A stretch of 64,000 nt of DNA from Candidatus Aenigmatarchaeota archaeon (GTDB taxonomy: Archaea > Aenigmatarchaeota > Aenigmatarchaeia > QMZP01). The stretch is from assembly GCA_016185435.1 (NCBI GenBank), contig JACPNN010000013.1, positions 55,156 to 119,155 on the forward strand, read 5' to 3'. The translations under genes and the position numbers were made by a program. The notes under the pieces are model-generated. The model was not told the DNA's origin. It saw only the letters and a list, made by a program, of their open reading frames with translations, and ran no database searches. Shown here in pieces: positions 27,201 to 36,116 of the stretch (positions are counted from its first letter, which is position 1; every line of letters begins with the position of its first letter).

Positions 27201-30200
27201 CGTCGTGCCACAGACATTAGTGTTATCAGTGCCTCCGCTACCGCCGCCCGAACCCAAGAACAATGTTGTAATACCTGCGGATCCATAGGTTGAACCGCCA
27301 GTTGAAGTGCCTTGTTCGCCGCTTGTGTTGCCCCCGTTTGCACTGTATCCGCCGCCAGTTCCTCCCCCTGGCCTGCCAGCACCTATGCTTGCCGAACCTC
27401 CTCCTCCGCCTCCTTGATTATTAGAACGAGACTGCGCTTGAGGATTACCATTAAAGGACTCGCCTTGCTTGCCTATCTGGGCGAGACTTGTCATTGCCGC
27501 CCCGCCGCGATAACCTTTGCCTTTTACGGTTACGCCTACACTCCCGATTATATTGACAGTTCCCGTTGCCCTGAATGCAATAATGCCGCCTTTATACCCG
27601 TTCCATACAGCGGCAGTTATGCTTCCGCCGCTGGTCACTGTCACATTGGCATATTGCGGAATCCTCACAATCTGGGTGGCTTTTGCATTGGCTATATTGA
27701 AAATACCGGAGGTGTAGCTGCTGTTAAGAGACGATGTGAGCGTGATTGCGTTCCCGCTCTTTGAGGCTATTCTCCTGAATTCATATGTGCCCGCATTTGC
27801 CGCATCCTGCATCTGTATAATCAGGATTTCATTCCCAGGAGAGAAGGCTGCAGCATTGTCCACGTTAAGCGTAATGCTGCCTGCAGCCAGGCCGCTGTCT
27901 GTAACATATGCATAGTCATTCACGACAACATTGGGCGAACTCACAGTCAGCGGGCCATCAGAGCCATCACCAAATATTGTTGCAAGACCGCCTGTAGGCC
28001 CTCCTGCATAGCTGTTCCCTATCGTCAGGCCAGCATCAGATGCCAGCCCCGCTCCGGGATTCGGCACGCTTCTGTCAAGCACGCCGTTTATGTAAATGGA
28101 TGTTACATTCGGATCCCATACGGCAGCCACATGCGTCCATGTCCCCGCAGGAATTATTGAATTGGAGAATATGGGTCCGGGGTTGCTGAAGCCCTGAAAA
28201 GTTACCCCTATTCTGCCGTTCGAGTGTAGGAACAATGAGTAGGCACCTTCTTTCTTGATTATCCTTGCGAAATCGCTGTGCGCAGAGGGGTTTATCCATG
28301 CCTCTAGAGTGATCTGGTGCCTTATGTCCAGGTTGTCCGAATCGGGCACAAATACCCTTGTAAGATTATGCCCAAAGGTTACTGCATTCCCTATCTGCCC
28401 TCCGGCCCAGAAATCCTCAGAGCAGATGCCTGCTGAAGAGATTGAGAAGGCCTTCCATTCCGGCGAACTGATGGGCCTGAAGTATGCTTTCGCAAGCTGC
28501 TGGCCTGCAAGCTCCGCATGCCTGTAAGCAAGCCTGTGCCAGCCTTTTGTGAGGTTTATGCCGCCATTGTGGTCTGTGCAGTTGCAGGCTGAATGGGGCC
28601 CGTACCAGTTCGCAACAACGGATCCGTCTATCTCTATCTCCGAGGCCTCGTCAGAATCCGTTGCAAAGAGCCATACTCCAGGCGCGCTCACATAGAACAG
28701 GGCTGAATAGTTTGAGGTATAGAAATCATCGTTGCCGTGGATGTTCTCGTTCTGGCTGATCGAGTCGACATAGCTTACTCCCCTCCATCCGCTCTCATTC
28801 AGCGCATTGCTCAGGCAGCTCATCAGTTCATCATGCGAATTTGGCACTGTCAGGCATGTGTTCCTTTTCGTCTCGAGCCTGATGCCCGACAGGAGCGTGC
28901 CGTTGTTCAGGTCGAATGTGTCCTTTGCAAAGCAGCCTTTGCCCTCATCAAGCTTCCATTCGCTCACTATGCCCCAGTCGAATTTCGGCACAGGATCGGG
29001 GCAACTCTGGCTGCCGTCTATCACTCTGGAGAATGTTGTCGCATCGCCGCAGTTGTCAGAGGCATTCAGGGTGAAATCCAGCTTTCCAAGGGGGCAGAAC
29101 GGTGCCTGAATGTCCGTCTCAGGCGGCTGCCTTTCAGGGAAGCACTCAATAAACAGGTCTTTCAGCCTGAACCTCTCGGGAACAACGCTTCCCAGGACCA
29201 CGTCTATTGTGCATGTATTTCTGGCCTCATTGAATGTGCAGCCCGGGCAGTCGCAGCTCGGAAGGATGCTATTGAGCTCCTCTGTGAAGTCGACAGTCGC
29301 AGTGCCGTTGAAGAAGCCGTCAATGAACCATTCCCAAACTCCATTATTTCCTACGTCGATGTTCGGCGTGCTAATCGGCGGCCTGTCTATGTTCACACTG
29401 CATAGAACCCAGTCCTTTTTCCCCTCATTGTCTGTGACAGTCAGGTTTGCAGTATGGACGCCAGCAGTTGAGAAGCTCTTGGTGACAGCCTGGCCTGACA
29501 ATGTGCTGCTGTCATCGAATTTCCAGATCCAGCTCACTATATATCCGTCAGGATCAAAGCTTTTGGAGCCGTTGAAAGTGGCAGGATTGTTTGTCAATAC
29601 GGAGATGGGATTGACCTCACAGATTGCCAGAGGCGGCTGGTTGAGGGGAAAGCCTACTATCGTGATTTCGGCCCTCCTGCAGAAATAGCCTGCTGGCACC
29701 TCTATTTTTGTTGTGGTGTCGTTTCTTAGCGTCTCCCTTTCAAAAACTATCAGCCGCTCAGAACTGTTGTCGGCAAACTTCGTAATCACCACCGGCGGCC
29801 CGCAGACAAGCCTGTTGCCGTCAAGGCAGCCGTAATTGATGACAAAACTGTCATTATCCGGGCCTGTAACCCTCATCTTGATGCCCACTGACCTCCTGTT
29901 TGGCGATATTGTCACCTCATCATCGTTTCCCGTGTCATCGAAATTGCTGTCGCCCTGGTTTTCCAGGCCCTCATTCTCAATGCTGAAGATGGTGACGTTC
30001 CTGAAACTCAGGACGGCATCTATAATCTCCTTCGAGCCGACATCACCTGTCCCCTCGAGCTTTATCCTTAACTTTCCCGCAAGCCTCTGGACGGCAAGCC
30101 CCTGCACGCCATTGCCAATGCTGCTGTCAGCTATGAAATTCCCGCTGTCATCTGACAGCCTTATTTCAGATCCATTTGAATAGGCTGTCCCGTTTGCAAA

Positions 30201-30377
30201 GAACTGAGGAAGCGAATTTCCGCTCCCCAGATTCTGCACCCTGGAAAAATTTATGCCCATGAATACGTTTGAGGAGCCGCATGCATCACCGCTGACTGCG
30301 GACGCGAGAGGAAGAGACATAGCTGCAACTAGAAGAAACGATAGGCCTGCAGCAACCCGACAGGAGCTTCTTTTCAT
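21285..30377 (-). CDS. Giant secreted multi-domain surface protein (3030 residues)
   Basis: Signal peptide at about 1-28. Domains by eye: PKD-like domain about 250-335 (FNGSKSFDPDGYIVSWIWKF); PA14-like segment about 525-645; LamG/concanavalin-type domain about 670-800 that resumes at 1182-1208 (GRIDEARIYNLALSASQ), split by a Gly-rich insert of about 350 residues; repeated Cys modules about 1225-2255 with recurring HDFSC and CNSRD units; a VWA domain about 2305-2500 with MIDAS DVSQS and SDGVAN; thrombospondin type-3-like calcium repeats about 2712-2880; and a lamin-tail domain about 2876-3015. No C-terminal membrane helix. Such mixtures suggest adhesion to cells or polymers. Confidence 0.88.
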   Translation of the reverse strand: MKRSSCRVAAGLSFLLVAAMSLPLASAVSGDACGSSNVFMGINFSRVQNLGSGNSLPQFFANGTAYSNGSEIRLSDDSGNFIADSSIGNGVQGLAVQRLAGKLRIKLEGTGDVGSKEIIDAVLSFRNVTIFSIENEGLENQGDSNFDDTGNDDEVTISPNRRSVGIKMRVTGPDNDSFVINYGCLDGNRLVCGPPVVITKFADNSSERLIVFERETLRNDTTTKIEVPAGYFCRRAEITIVGFPLNQPPLAICEVNPISVLTNNPATFNGSKSFDPDGYIVSWIWKFDDSSTLSGQAVTKSFSTAGVHTANLTVTDNEGKKDWVLCSVNIDRPPISTPNIDVGNNGVWEWFIDGFFNGTATVDFTEELNSILPSCDCPGCTFNEARNTCTIDVVLGSVVPERFRLKDLFIECFPERQPPETDIQAPFCPLGKLDFTLNASDNCGDATTFSRVIDGSQSCPDPVPKFDWGIVSEWKLDEGKGCFAKDTFDLNNGTLLSGIRLETKRNTCLTVPNSHDELMSCLSNALNESGWRGVSYVDSISQNENIHGNDDFYTSNYSALFYVSAPGVWLFATDSDEASEIEIDGSVVANWYGPHSACNCTDHNGGINLTKGWHRLAYRHAELAGQQLAKAYFRPISSPEWKAFSISSAGICSEDFWAGGQIGNAVTFGHNLTRVFVPDSDNLDIRHQITLEAWINPSAHSDFARIIKKEGAYSLFLHSNGRIGVTFQGFSNPGPIFSNSIIPAGTWTHVAAVWDPNVTSIYINGVLDRSVPNPGAGLASDAGLTIGNSYAGGPTGGLATIFGDGSDGPLTVSSPNVVVNDYAYVTDSGLAAGSITLNVDNAAAFSPGNEILIIQMQDAANAGTYEFRRIASKSGNAITLTSSLNSSYTSGIFNIANAKATQIVRIPQYANVTVTSGGSITAAVWNGYKGGIIAFRATGTVNIIGSVGVTVKGKGYRGGAAMTSLAQIGKQGESFNGNPQAQSRSNNQGGGGGGSASIGAGRPGGGTGGGYSANGGNTSGEQGTSTGGSTYGSAGITTLFLGSGGGSGGTDNTNVCGTTSGAGGSGGGAIFITGKTITVSGSISAKGNDGQGISCFQHASGGGGSGGSIYLGGFSLTLGSNLVDGTGGAGGTGSDHNGAAGGDGRIRLEYSSLSGTTNPVPGYQGNVTATVYSSGYGPSSIYEPFFGRIDEARIYNLALSASQIQQLYGFSAFYRQGLNGTIECASGTCEKKVCFFSRDRYGNTEDVESQTYKINSTSSAPVNFCDGRDNSTIRDNTCFFGCNTEACGYGNSCPLSNFCDGTVRKFNGACSANGCSFTTENCADRNYVENVTVCSGNNITKRFIFHNFTCAPEGCRENVTFRDELIDNCDSRDGQQLNQCGLLDWSCSEELNRVDCVVTDVKPDSSRCSGNFCQGETRNFNGTCNSRNFTCEYQKQNCNALDFFGNFSQFCSGDEVRQSRDLHDFSCTPSACTETVSIVNETVVENCNSRDGDLTGACGIEDWTCRQSSPASCALANVSSENGFCPGSFCNVTFTDFCAGAKLTDYNRNRITDSVNVQNSTMNFCSTDFICTSEQAACLPPSPATSCVEGACGAICDSADDFKVVNNACIFGCDTQETCGFSSSISLDSFCQNDVRHFNGACTSSGAVFQEEDCNSRDFYEDIDFCDGSSLKKKRLFHDFSCAPDGCREETRIVNITLLENCNGRDFNESLSNICSGDNVVTRINEHDFSCRDAACAEVGQRIYENVTQNCNSLDFSETESICSDKRSGNRTTSHDFFCSNGACTQTASSRDTVNGCSLACGATCTNDAQCNDQNEDTIDTCNLDACGCLNIPKPFGCIEVKKEAFNPQNHEIRPVPQFGFKLDGNQTKYNDGSGAAKFSDVPIGWHTVSEILPEGWDLIQKTPSDGRVLVEPGSICSAVLFKDKQKLPPATCGDGAVNQQNETCELPNTPDNSNCPQTASACLGNKTGTRDSLGSCSFACSCVEDSFSYSCVENSCGAVCNSPDDFKVSGTACLSGCDAQNTCGFTRQEPMAPFCSSDNAIFYHSAACTASGAVFQQQNCSAMNFAEESTICIGDKATRRKVFHTFSCSASGCREEVRTEDTSLQDCSQLDGQAKREFCDGKILKENTTTTDGFCQSGACRTTLISNVISKGPSSVCGAECLNDADCPNLLIGSQCNFNGACTDGVCRYSQQACPVPGKVASNTCYYGTQACTQNGCPIQSCALRENQECDASRGCVDLICEPIGTIDRFADSSTQKNLTFNAGGGFSDEPKVSVPKFVNVSGKVEKVKVTKASLNLTGYQKEFTFDRTLDSIVVTDVSQSMELEDPPSLGTKMDRAKAADKEFINLVMQSDRNRIGLASYSGRLMSSVPLTNDKAKLISEVNSYSPNGFTCISCGLQKAIDLIKDGKNDVRTIVLMSDGVANRCLSGYCNATKAKQEAIGKACEAWNVHKARVFAVSFVDEVDIPTMMAIAACGNGKHFVANGSTIVSIYREIAIEMASSLPRNVSVDISTDGVTDIFIPGELGATVKAENLASPLNNLLNGCSPSDTNCTFTFRTSSKAGGTVQLSDLRIEACRLTSPSQIACRQHSDCGGGDDHTDFGAWQTRSCEPFADSCDTSAACIKERNVTKHVCNRPGTLDAFCSQIKEAQQENATETRVTEGLACDDSLFCTTNETCSNGRCIGLPRICEDSDVCTLDGCSETLDLCLHMPNPLNASCSMHDHDHDGVDDSIDSCPNTTASSVVDNQGCSCYQKTCGDGDPRTSDSCNAQTAQCAYTSIDDDGDGITNQNDACPGTAAGSVTDQAGCSCTQKTCSDGNASTTDSCNPSTAACLYRPDSDSDGVADADDNCPSVANSNQEDSDSDGIGNACDTQPSNATARTLFTQVMYDAPNDDNSTEWFEIYNPTEISIDISGWKIRDNRGSYTIPIGTHIDSGRTLLIAANTALFESRYGFEPDIGSFPLPLGNNGDVLRLFNRNDTEVDMVAWENYVAGWSIVAIEGKSILRKSKTVDTDSPADWLSNQSPVPDTLS

Positions 30378-30596
30378 TATATTCCGCTTGAAAAGTAGTG
30401 AAAAATCTTTTAAGGGTATCGGGAAAAACAGTACCGAAGGATTACGGTTTCAGTTATTAGTCACTTGAAAGTCATACCTCAGCCTGGTGCCGCCTGCATA
30501 TAAACGGCATCAATAGAACTCATTAATTTCCCCGTAAAAACATTTGCCTCCATAACATGATGAGTTAAGGATCATTCCTATAGGTTCAGATATATG

Positions 30597-33512
30597 CTAT
30601 CTTCCATATTTCCTTATTGCCGCATGCCAGGGCGGAAGCTTTTGCCTCCTGCTCCAGAAGGAATAGGCAGCCAGGCCTGCGATGGAGAAGGCTATGACCA
30701 GAGCTATTGCGGCCTTGTTGGAATCTATCATGCCTGACAGCATTCCTGTCATGTCAAAGCTTTTCTGGGCCTGTATTTCTATTTCTTTCTCGACCTTCTG
30801 CGTCTCTCCGGCGAATGTGAATGTGATGTTCAGCTTCTTCTTTCCCTTTGCGTTCATATCTGCGGACAGGGGGAATATGGACACTATGCTCTCGTTTTTC
30901 CTTATCGTCATGTTTTCCTTTGGCCTGCCTGGCCTTAATCCGTCTTCAGCCTCTATGCCGACCTCTATAGCCCCATCAGCCTCTCCCTCATTCCTGATGG
31001 ATATATTGATAGTCGAATTGCCGCCTGCATAAAGCTCCCCTATAGAGATGTCCTCAATGGCCATCTTTGCCCTCTTTTCCAGCCTCTCCTTCACGATTAG
31101 CCTTGTCTTCTCTGTGTCCATCCTCTCCCCGTTGGCCTCGAGACTGAACGCAATTTCATATTCCTTTGCAGTGTCATTGGGAGGGACTTTGACAGTTACA
31201 TTAAATTCCTTTGCCTGGCCTTCGAATGCTGCGGCAATTTCTCCCGGCGAAATTGAGATCCATTCCCTGTTTATTCCCGAAGAATTTATCGAAATCCTGT
31301 ACAGGGAGACGGTTCCTGTGTTCTTTGCGCTGGCCTTGAAGCTGGCCGTTTCTCCCCTGAACATCTCAATTTTATTCGGCACAAAAAGCTCAAGCTTCCT
31401 GACCCTTATTGACGGCGCTCCTGAGCTGCCGCCTCCGGAGCTGCCCGAGGCAGTTCCTGAAGAGGCTGTGCTAACGGTCTGCTCCTGCTGGGCAGGGCTT
31501 ATGGAAAATGTTATGGTGGCATTGTTGTTCGCCTCGTCAGACTCTTCAATCCTGCCTGTTTTGTCGCCTATGGCTGTGGCTGTATGCTGGCCCTGCGCCC
31601 TCTGGCCTGCGTCAAACTCAAGCCTTTGTTCCTGGCCGCCGCTCAGGCTTATGGTTCTGTTTCCTATTGAAGCGCCGTCAAAAAGCATATCGACAGTGAA
31701 GTTGAATGCAGCCATCTGGCCATTGTTCCTTATTGTTGGCATCAGCTTGAATGCAGCCGAAGGCGTTACGGATGCCGGGTCTGTCGCAATTGACGGCACA
31801 GTGATGTCGGGCAATGTGAGAAGCGTATTGCTTAGCCACGCCCTGTCATTGGAGTCCATGATGCTGTTGCTGTTTATATCAAATACTGTATCATTGGTTC
31901 CGTCGTTATTGATATCCCTTACGATCTCCCTCAGGCCTGAAAGCTGGCCATTGTAGTATACCTTGTCGGGCCTGCTGTTATTGTTCGAGTCAAATATGTG
32001 ATAGCCGCTTATGCTGAACACATCTGCCAGAAATATGCCGTCAGGGTCCCAGTATTTTTCGAATATGCCGTTATTTCCTATATCGATAAGGAAATCAGCT
32101 TTCCCGTCAGAGTCCCCGTCTATCCTTGTCGCGGCCGTATTGTTGTTCTCATCCGAATAGTCCTCATAGCCGTCCGCCATATTGCCATTCGCGTTCCTTG
32201 CCTTCTCCAGTATGCCGTCATTATCGACATCCATTGCCCTCTGGCTGGCAAGATTCACAGTGAAGCGATAGACATTGTCGCTCTGGTTTATGTCAGCGAC
32301 GGGGGATACAAGCGCGACCACGAAGGCTTTTGATGATGTGCTGCCCATGCATGTCTCGGGCGAGCTGAGGACTAGGCTGATGTTTCTTGTTGAATTTGCC
32401 CCGAATGATTCATTATAATCAAAGGATTTCGCGAACTGTCCGTTCACTGTTATATTTACCCTGTAGCTTCCTGCATCCTTCGCCCCCTTGTTTCTGGCAG
32501 TCATGTTGACAGTCATCTGCTCGCATTCATAGCCTGTGGATGAAAAAACAAGGCTGGCTATAGCCAGATCAACCCTGTCGTCAGTTGCATCGCACAAGTC
32601 TCCCAGGCCGTCCCCGTCTGTGTCAGCCTGGCCGGGGTTTGAGTCACTGGGGCAGTTATCTATGTTTCCGCATATGCCGTCCCCGTCAGCGTCATTGGAG
32701 CTGTCATTTGGGCATGCATCGCAGGCATTGCCGATATTGTCGCCATCCGAGTCCTCCTGCTCGGGATTTGATATCAGAGGGCAGTTGTCCAGCCTGTCAA
32801 TTAGAGCATCACCATCCGTGTCAAGGACTCCCATGGTCCACTTGACTGCCTTCCTGAAGAGGTTAAGCGTGTCGTCCGACCAGTAGACAGGGTAAGGGAC
32901 GCCGAAAAAGGTGTTTCTGGCAAGGGTCACATTGCCGTTCGAATACCCTGTGTTTGCTTCCGCGGTTGCAAGCGTGAACAGCCTTGATGTGGCATCCCCG
33001 TATGCTACAGGGCTGAAAGTGGTCGCAGCCCTGTCAAGGCCCATTATGGGCTTCGAGATGACATGGGCATCCACCCTCTGGCCTATAGAGTAGCCCGCAG
33101 CTATGCCTGTGGAGTTGTCGGCTATATAGAGCTTCTGGACATTGCTGGATTTCTGGTTTGAAATTCCCTGCGATGTCCAGCCCCAGATTTTCGGATAGAT
33201 GGTGTCTATGGCCAGCGTGGGTCTGCTCCTCACTGGAAGGCTGCCGGCAAAGCTGTCAAGCAGCTGGTAGGAGTAGACATCCAGGGGCCTTCCGGCCACA
33301 ACGATGAGATCGAATTTGGCGTAGTCCGGGGAGGAAAGCCTGTCAATGGTCGTGACATTGTAGCCCATGTCGGCAAGGGTGTTGAAGATTCTGCTTTCAT
33401 GCGTGGAGTCAAGCCTTGTCGAATTCTTGACAACAAGGGCAATGCTCTCCGCATCTGCGAAGTGGGAGCCAAGCGCTATTAGCAATACAGCAAGAATAAA
33501 GATGTTCCTCAT
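30597..33512 (-). CDS. Membrane-anchored surface protein with TSP3, CARDB and EF-hand-like repeats
   Basis: 971 residues. Signal peptide at 1-21; an N-terminal alpha/beta part (about 22-220) resembling a glutamine-amidotransferase-like or binding fold; thrombospondin-3-type repeats about 225-310 (DSDGDNIGNACDACPND); CARDB-like Ig domains; a repeated calcium motif region (DGDSDGKADFLIDIGNNGIF) shared with the next protein; a Ser/Gly linker; and a C-terminal helix about 930-955 followed by basic residues. It overlaps the upstream gene by four bases (ATGA), so the two are one transcript and probably one surface complex. Confidence 0.87.
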   Translation of the reverse strand: MRNIFILAVLLIALGSHFADAESIALVVKNSTRLDSTHESRIFNTLADMGYNVTTIDRLSSPDYAKFDLIVVAGRPLDVYSYQLLDSFAGSLPVRSRPTLAIDTIYPKIWGWTSQGISNQKSSNVQKLYIADNSTGIAAGYSIGQRVDAHVISKPIMGLDRAATTFSPVAYGDATSRLFTLATAEANTGYSNGNVTLARNTFFGVPYPVYWSDDTLNLFRKAVKWTMGVLDTDGDALIDRLDNCPLISNPEQEDSDGDNIGNACDACPNDSSNDADGDGICGNIDNCPSDSNPGQADTDGDGLGDLCDATDDRVDLAIASLVFSSTGYECEQMTVNMTARNKGAKDAGSYRVNITVNGQFAKSFDYNESFGANSTRNISLVLSSPETCMGSTSSKAFVVALVSPVADINQSDNVYRFTVNLASQRAMDVDNDGILEKARNANGNMADGYEDYSDENNNTAATRIDGDSDGKADFLIDIGNNGIFEKYWDPDGIFLADVFSISGYHIFDSNNNSRPDKVYYNGQLSGLREIVRDINNDGTNDTVFDINSNSIMDSNDRAWLSNTLLTLPDITVPSIATDPASVTPSAAFKLMPTIRNNGQMAAFNFTVDMLFDGASIGNRTISLSGGQEQRLEFDAGQRAQGQHTATAIGDKTGRIEESDEANNNATITFSISPAQQEQTVSTASSGTASGSSGGGSSGAPSIRVRKLELFVPNKIEMFRGETASFKASAKNTGTVSLYRISINSSGINREWISISPGEIAAAFEGQAKEFNVTVKVPPNDTAKEYEIAFSLEANGERMDTEKTRLIVKERLEKRAKMAIEDISIGELYAGGNSTINISIRNEGEADGAIEVGIEAEDGLRPGRPKENMTIRKNESIVSIFPLSADMNAKGKKKLNITFTFAGETQKVEKEIEIQAQKSFDMTGMLSGMIDSNKAAIALVIAFSIAGLAAYSFWSRRQKLPPWHAAIRKYGR

Positions 33513-35113
33513 AAGCCACCTCTCGACCTGATAATCACCAGGGCAAAGCCTACAATGACAACAAGGGCCCCAATCGCGGCGAAAACTATGGAAGGTATTT
33601 CGCCTGAAACAGCTTTGCCGGTAATGCTTGCGTTTGAGCCTGCGCTTGCGTTCTTTGCCTTGTCCTTTATTACAAGCCCCGGGCCAGCTGCTGTTTTTTC
33701 TCCGCCATCGCTGCCTGTTTCATATGAAGGCGTATCAGAAGTGTTTGGAGCCGCGGCAGAAGGCAGAGGAGACTGGACAGACGTCCCTGATGATCCTGAT
33801 CCTCCTGACTGGCCGCCAGATTGCTGTGTGGGAACTGGAGTGGCCTGGGATGAAGGCGAAGGAGGTGGTGCAGCTGTTGGGGTGGCAGCAGGCGAAGGCA
33901 TAGGGCTTGGCGCAGGCGTGGGGGAAGGCGAAGCCGCTGAACCCGCGGAAAATGTGACTGTCTTCCTGTTGTTGGCCCTGTTGACATCCTTCACGAACTC
34001 GTTGTTGTTCGCATCTGCCTCAAGCGTGTGGTTTCCCATTGTGGCATTCACAGCCACAAGGAACGTCCTGCTTGAATTGCCTGCCAGCTCAGGGACAAGC
34101 TGCCTGAAGATTTCGCTTGAATCGAGCTTCACCTGAAGGAAGAACTGCTTTGCCCCATATGTCCCCAGATTGTTGAGTATGACTGTCGCATTGAACGGGA
34201 CCCTCCCGGCCGGCGCTGTGGGAATATGCACATTTGTCTCTATGTCTGGGAGCGTGTACAGCGAGCCTTCCCATACCCTGTCTTCTGCATCGAAAATATT
34301 ATTTGAATTGATGTCGAGCCAGTATTCCTGGTCCCCGTCCCCGTCTATGTCAGCAAGCTCTGACTTTATCTGCCTCAGCGTGCCATTGTACTGCCTGTCG
34401 GGCCTCAGGTCCCCGTTGCCGTCAAAGAGGTAATAGCTGCCTGCGGCATAAGCATCGGCCAGATAAATCCTGTCGGGGTCCCAGTATTTCTCGAATACGC
34501 CATCTTTCCCGATATCTATCAGCCAGTCTGCCTTGCCATCACCGTCCCCGTCTGCTTTTATGGCATTTGTGTTTCCGTTTGGATCCGCATAGCTTTCATA
34601 TCCGTCGCCTGCATCGTAATTCTGGTCAGAGGCCTCTTCCTGCCTTCCGTCGCCGTCCACGTCTGCCTGCCTGAAGTCAGGCGCCGGCTTTCCATCAGGT
34701 CTGGCATCGACCCATAACCTTGACTCGAGTGTCCAGCTGCTTCCGGGCTTCCTATAAGTCGTGATTATGCTGCCGGAATGATATGCTATCGAGCTTATCG
34801 CTATGGTGTAATTCACCCTCCTGTTTGTCCCTGTGGCAAGCGTGACATTTCTCTGGCTGAAAGATATCTTGTCCGCGATGTTCCCTGTAGCCGAAAAGGA
34901 TATGTTCACATCCCCCGGGGCCTTGTTCTCGACATAAATGTAGGTCTTTATTATCTTTGTCTCATTGGCCTTCAGGTAAGTGGTTATGCCCCATGGGGCT
35001 CCGGCTGAATGGCCGGGGTAATAGACTTCAGTAAGGTATGCATAGGCCTGGGAGGCCAGGAAAACTGCCAAAAGCATACCCAAAACAGCCACTCTGCAGC
35101 CCTTTACACTCAT
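33509..35113 (-). CDS. Membrane-anchored surface protein with CARDB domain and Pro-rich stalk
   Basis: 534 residues from ATG 35113 (MSVKGCRVAVLG); an upstream ATG at 35125 adds four residues. Signal peptide, an Ig-like half, the calcium-repeat block DGDGKADWLIDIGKDG that is paralogous to the neighbour's, a CARDB-like domain about 290-395, then a long Pro/Ser/Thr-rich stalk (about 400-475) and a C-terminal helix IVFAAIGALVVIVGFALVII with a basic end. The domain arrangement is that of a cell-surface spike. Overlaps the next gene by four bases. Confidence 0.86.
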   Translation of the reverse strand: MSVKGCRVAVLGMLLAVFLASQAYAYLTEVYYPGHSAGAPWGITTYLKANETKIIKTYIYVENKAPGDVNISFSATGNIADKISFSQRNVTLATGTNRRVNYTIAISSIAYHSGSIITTYRKPGSSWTLESRLWVDARPDGKPAPDFRQADVDGDGRQEEASDQNYDAGDGYESYADPNGNTNAIKADGDGDGKADWLIDIGKDGVFEKYWDPDRIYLADAYAAGSYYLFDGNGDLRPDRQYNGTLRQIKSELADIDGDGDQEYWLDINSNNIFDAEDRVWEGSLYTLPDIETNVHIPTAPAGRVPFNATVILNNLGTYGAKQFFLQVKLDSSEIFRQLVPELAGNSSRTFLVAVNATMGNHTLEADANNNEFVKDVNRANNRKTVTFSAGSAASPSPTPAPSPMPSPAATPTAAPPPSPSSQATPVPTQQSGGQSGGSGSSGTSVQSPLPSAAAPNTSDTPSYETGSDGGEKTAAGPGLVIKDKAKNASAGSNASITGKAVSGEIPSIVFAAIGALVVIVGFALVIIRSRGGL

Positions 35114-35223
35114 ATAACACCACATTTTAATCCCTATTTAGAGATAAATTTTAAATAATAATGCGCAAACGCATTACGCCTGTACCTCCCCTGAAGTTTT
35201 GCGGGCAGGAGCGGGTACATCGC

Positions 35224-35802
35224 TCATCCCTTCAGCAGGTAAAACTTCAGGAGAAGGATTGCTGAGATAAGGATGACGGCGGCAGCTATTATCATCTTAT
35301 CCGGCTTTCCGCCATTTCCGGCGCCCATGTCTTGAGATGATGCCGCCGACTCATTCCTCAGCGCTGTTTTTGCATAAATAATGATCTCGCTTGAAAGGCC
35401 TGCATAAGCGCTCCTCGCGCTGAGGTTTTCAGGCTTTATGAGTATGTCAAGCTGGTAGCTGCCATTGCCCGGGATTGCCAGCTCGAAATCGACATATTTC
35501 GTCTCGTCAGGCTGGAGAAGGAAATTCGTTTCCTGAAGTTTTATCGAATTTGCAAGGCTGCCCTTGGGTATCAAGGTGATATTCACACTCGAGTTTGTGG
35601 GGTTTCTGACCCCTATAGGCCTGAAGTAAATGCCATTGACATCGCACCTCGTCTTTTCCGCAGTGCTGAGCACCTTTGGCTCGTCTCCTACAGACATCCA
35701 GCACACCTGCCTTGCAGTAAGAAGCTGGAAGCCTGCATTGGCAGCAGAGGCTGACAAAATCAGCGCAGCAAGACCCATCAGGAGTAAGTTTTGAGCCTTC
35801 AT
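35224..35802 (-). CDS. Small membrane-anchored exported protein
   Basis: 192 residues. Signal peptide (LLLMGLAALILSASAANA), an Ig-like or beta-sandwich exported body of about 140 residues with two Cys, and a C-terminal membrane helix (about 168-188) ending in YLLKG. It is the first gene of the reverse-strand surface run. A TATA-like GTATTTAAAAG about 30 bases upstream suggests a promoter for the run. No specific family. Confidence 0.8.
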   Translation of the reverse strand: MKAQNLLLMGLAALILSASAANAGFQLLTARQVCWMSVGDEPKVLSTAEKTRCDVNGIYFRPIGVRNPTNSSVNITLIPKGSLANSIKLQETNFLLQPDETKYVDFELAIPGNGSYQLDILIKPENLSARSAYAGLSSEIIIYAKTALRNESAASSQDMGAGNGGKPDKMIIAAAVILISAILLLKFYLLKG

Positions 35803-36116
35803 TTATTCCACCTTTGTTATCCCTATATGGAAGTAACTTTTAAATACCTTTATGCTTTTGTTGGCCACAGGCAGAAGCAAAACTGTCGGATATGAATCCC
35901 TATGCTTTCCTGTTGCGACTATAGAGGGATTAACTACATATCACTCTGAAGTTCGCAAACAATTTATTCGCGCAATTGGAAAATAAGTTTTCCGCCGGAA
36001 AAATCGCATCGTATGTGTTTAGCTCAAAAATGGTCTATGTGTTGTAGCGTAACGACATGTACGGAGGAGATATATATCAATAGAAGAGCAGAAAGCAAGG
36101 GATTTTCTTAGCCAAA
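35803..36116. other. Intergenic region between surface run and HEPN/MNT module
   Basis: 314 bases; no convincing gene in either strand. It holds the promoter of the 35.8 kb gene at its left end. Otherwise AT-rich with no clear repeat. Confidence 0.5.

Noticed and set aside
32000-35000. Possible tandem gene duplication of the two CARDB surface genes
   Set aside because: They share one calcium-repeat block, but the rest differs in order and length, so shared domains explain it better than gene duplication.
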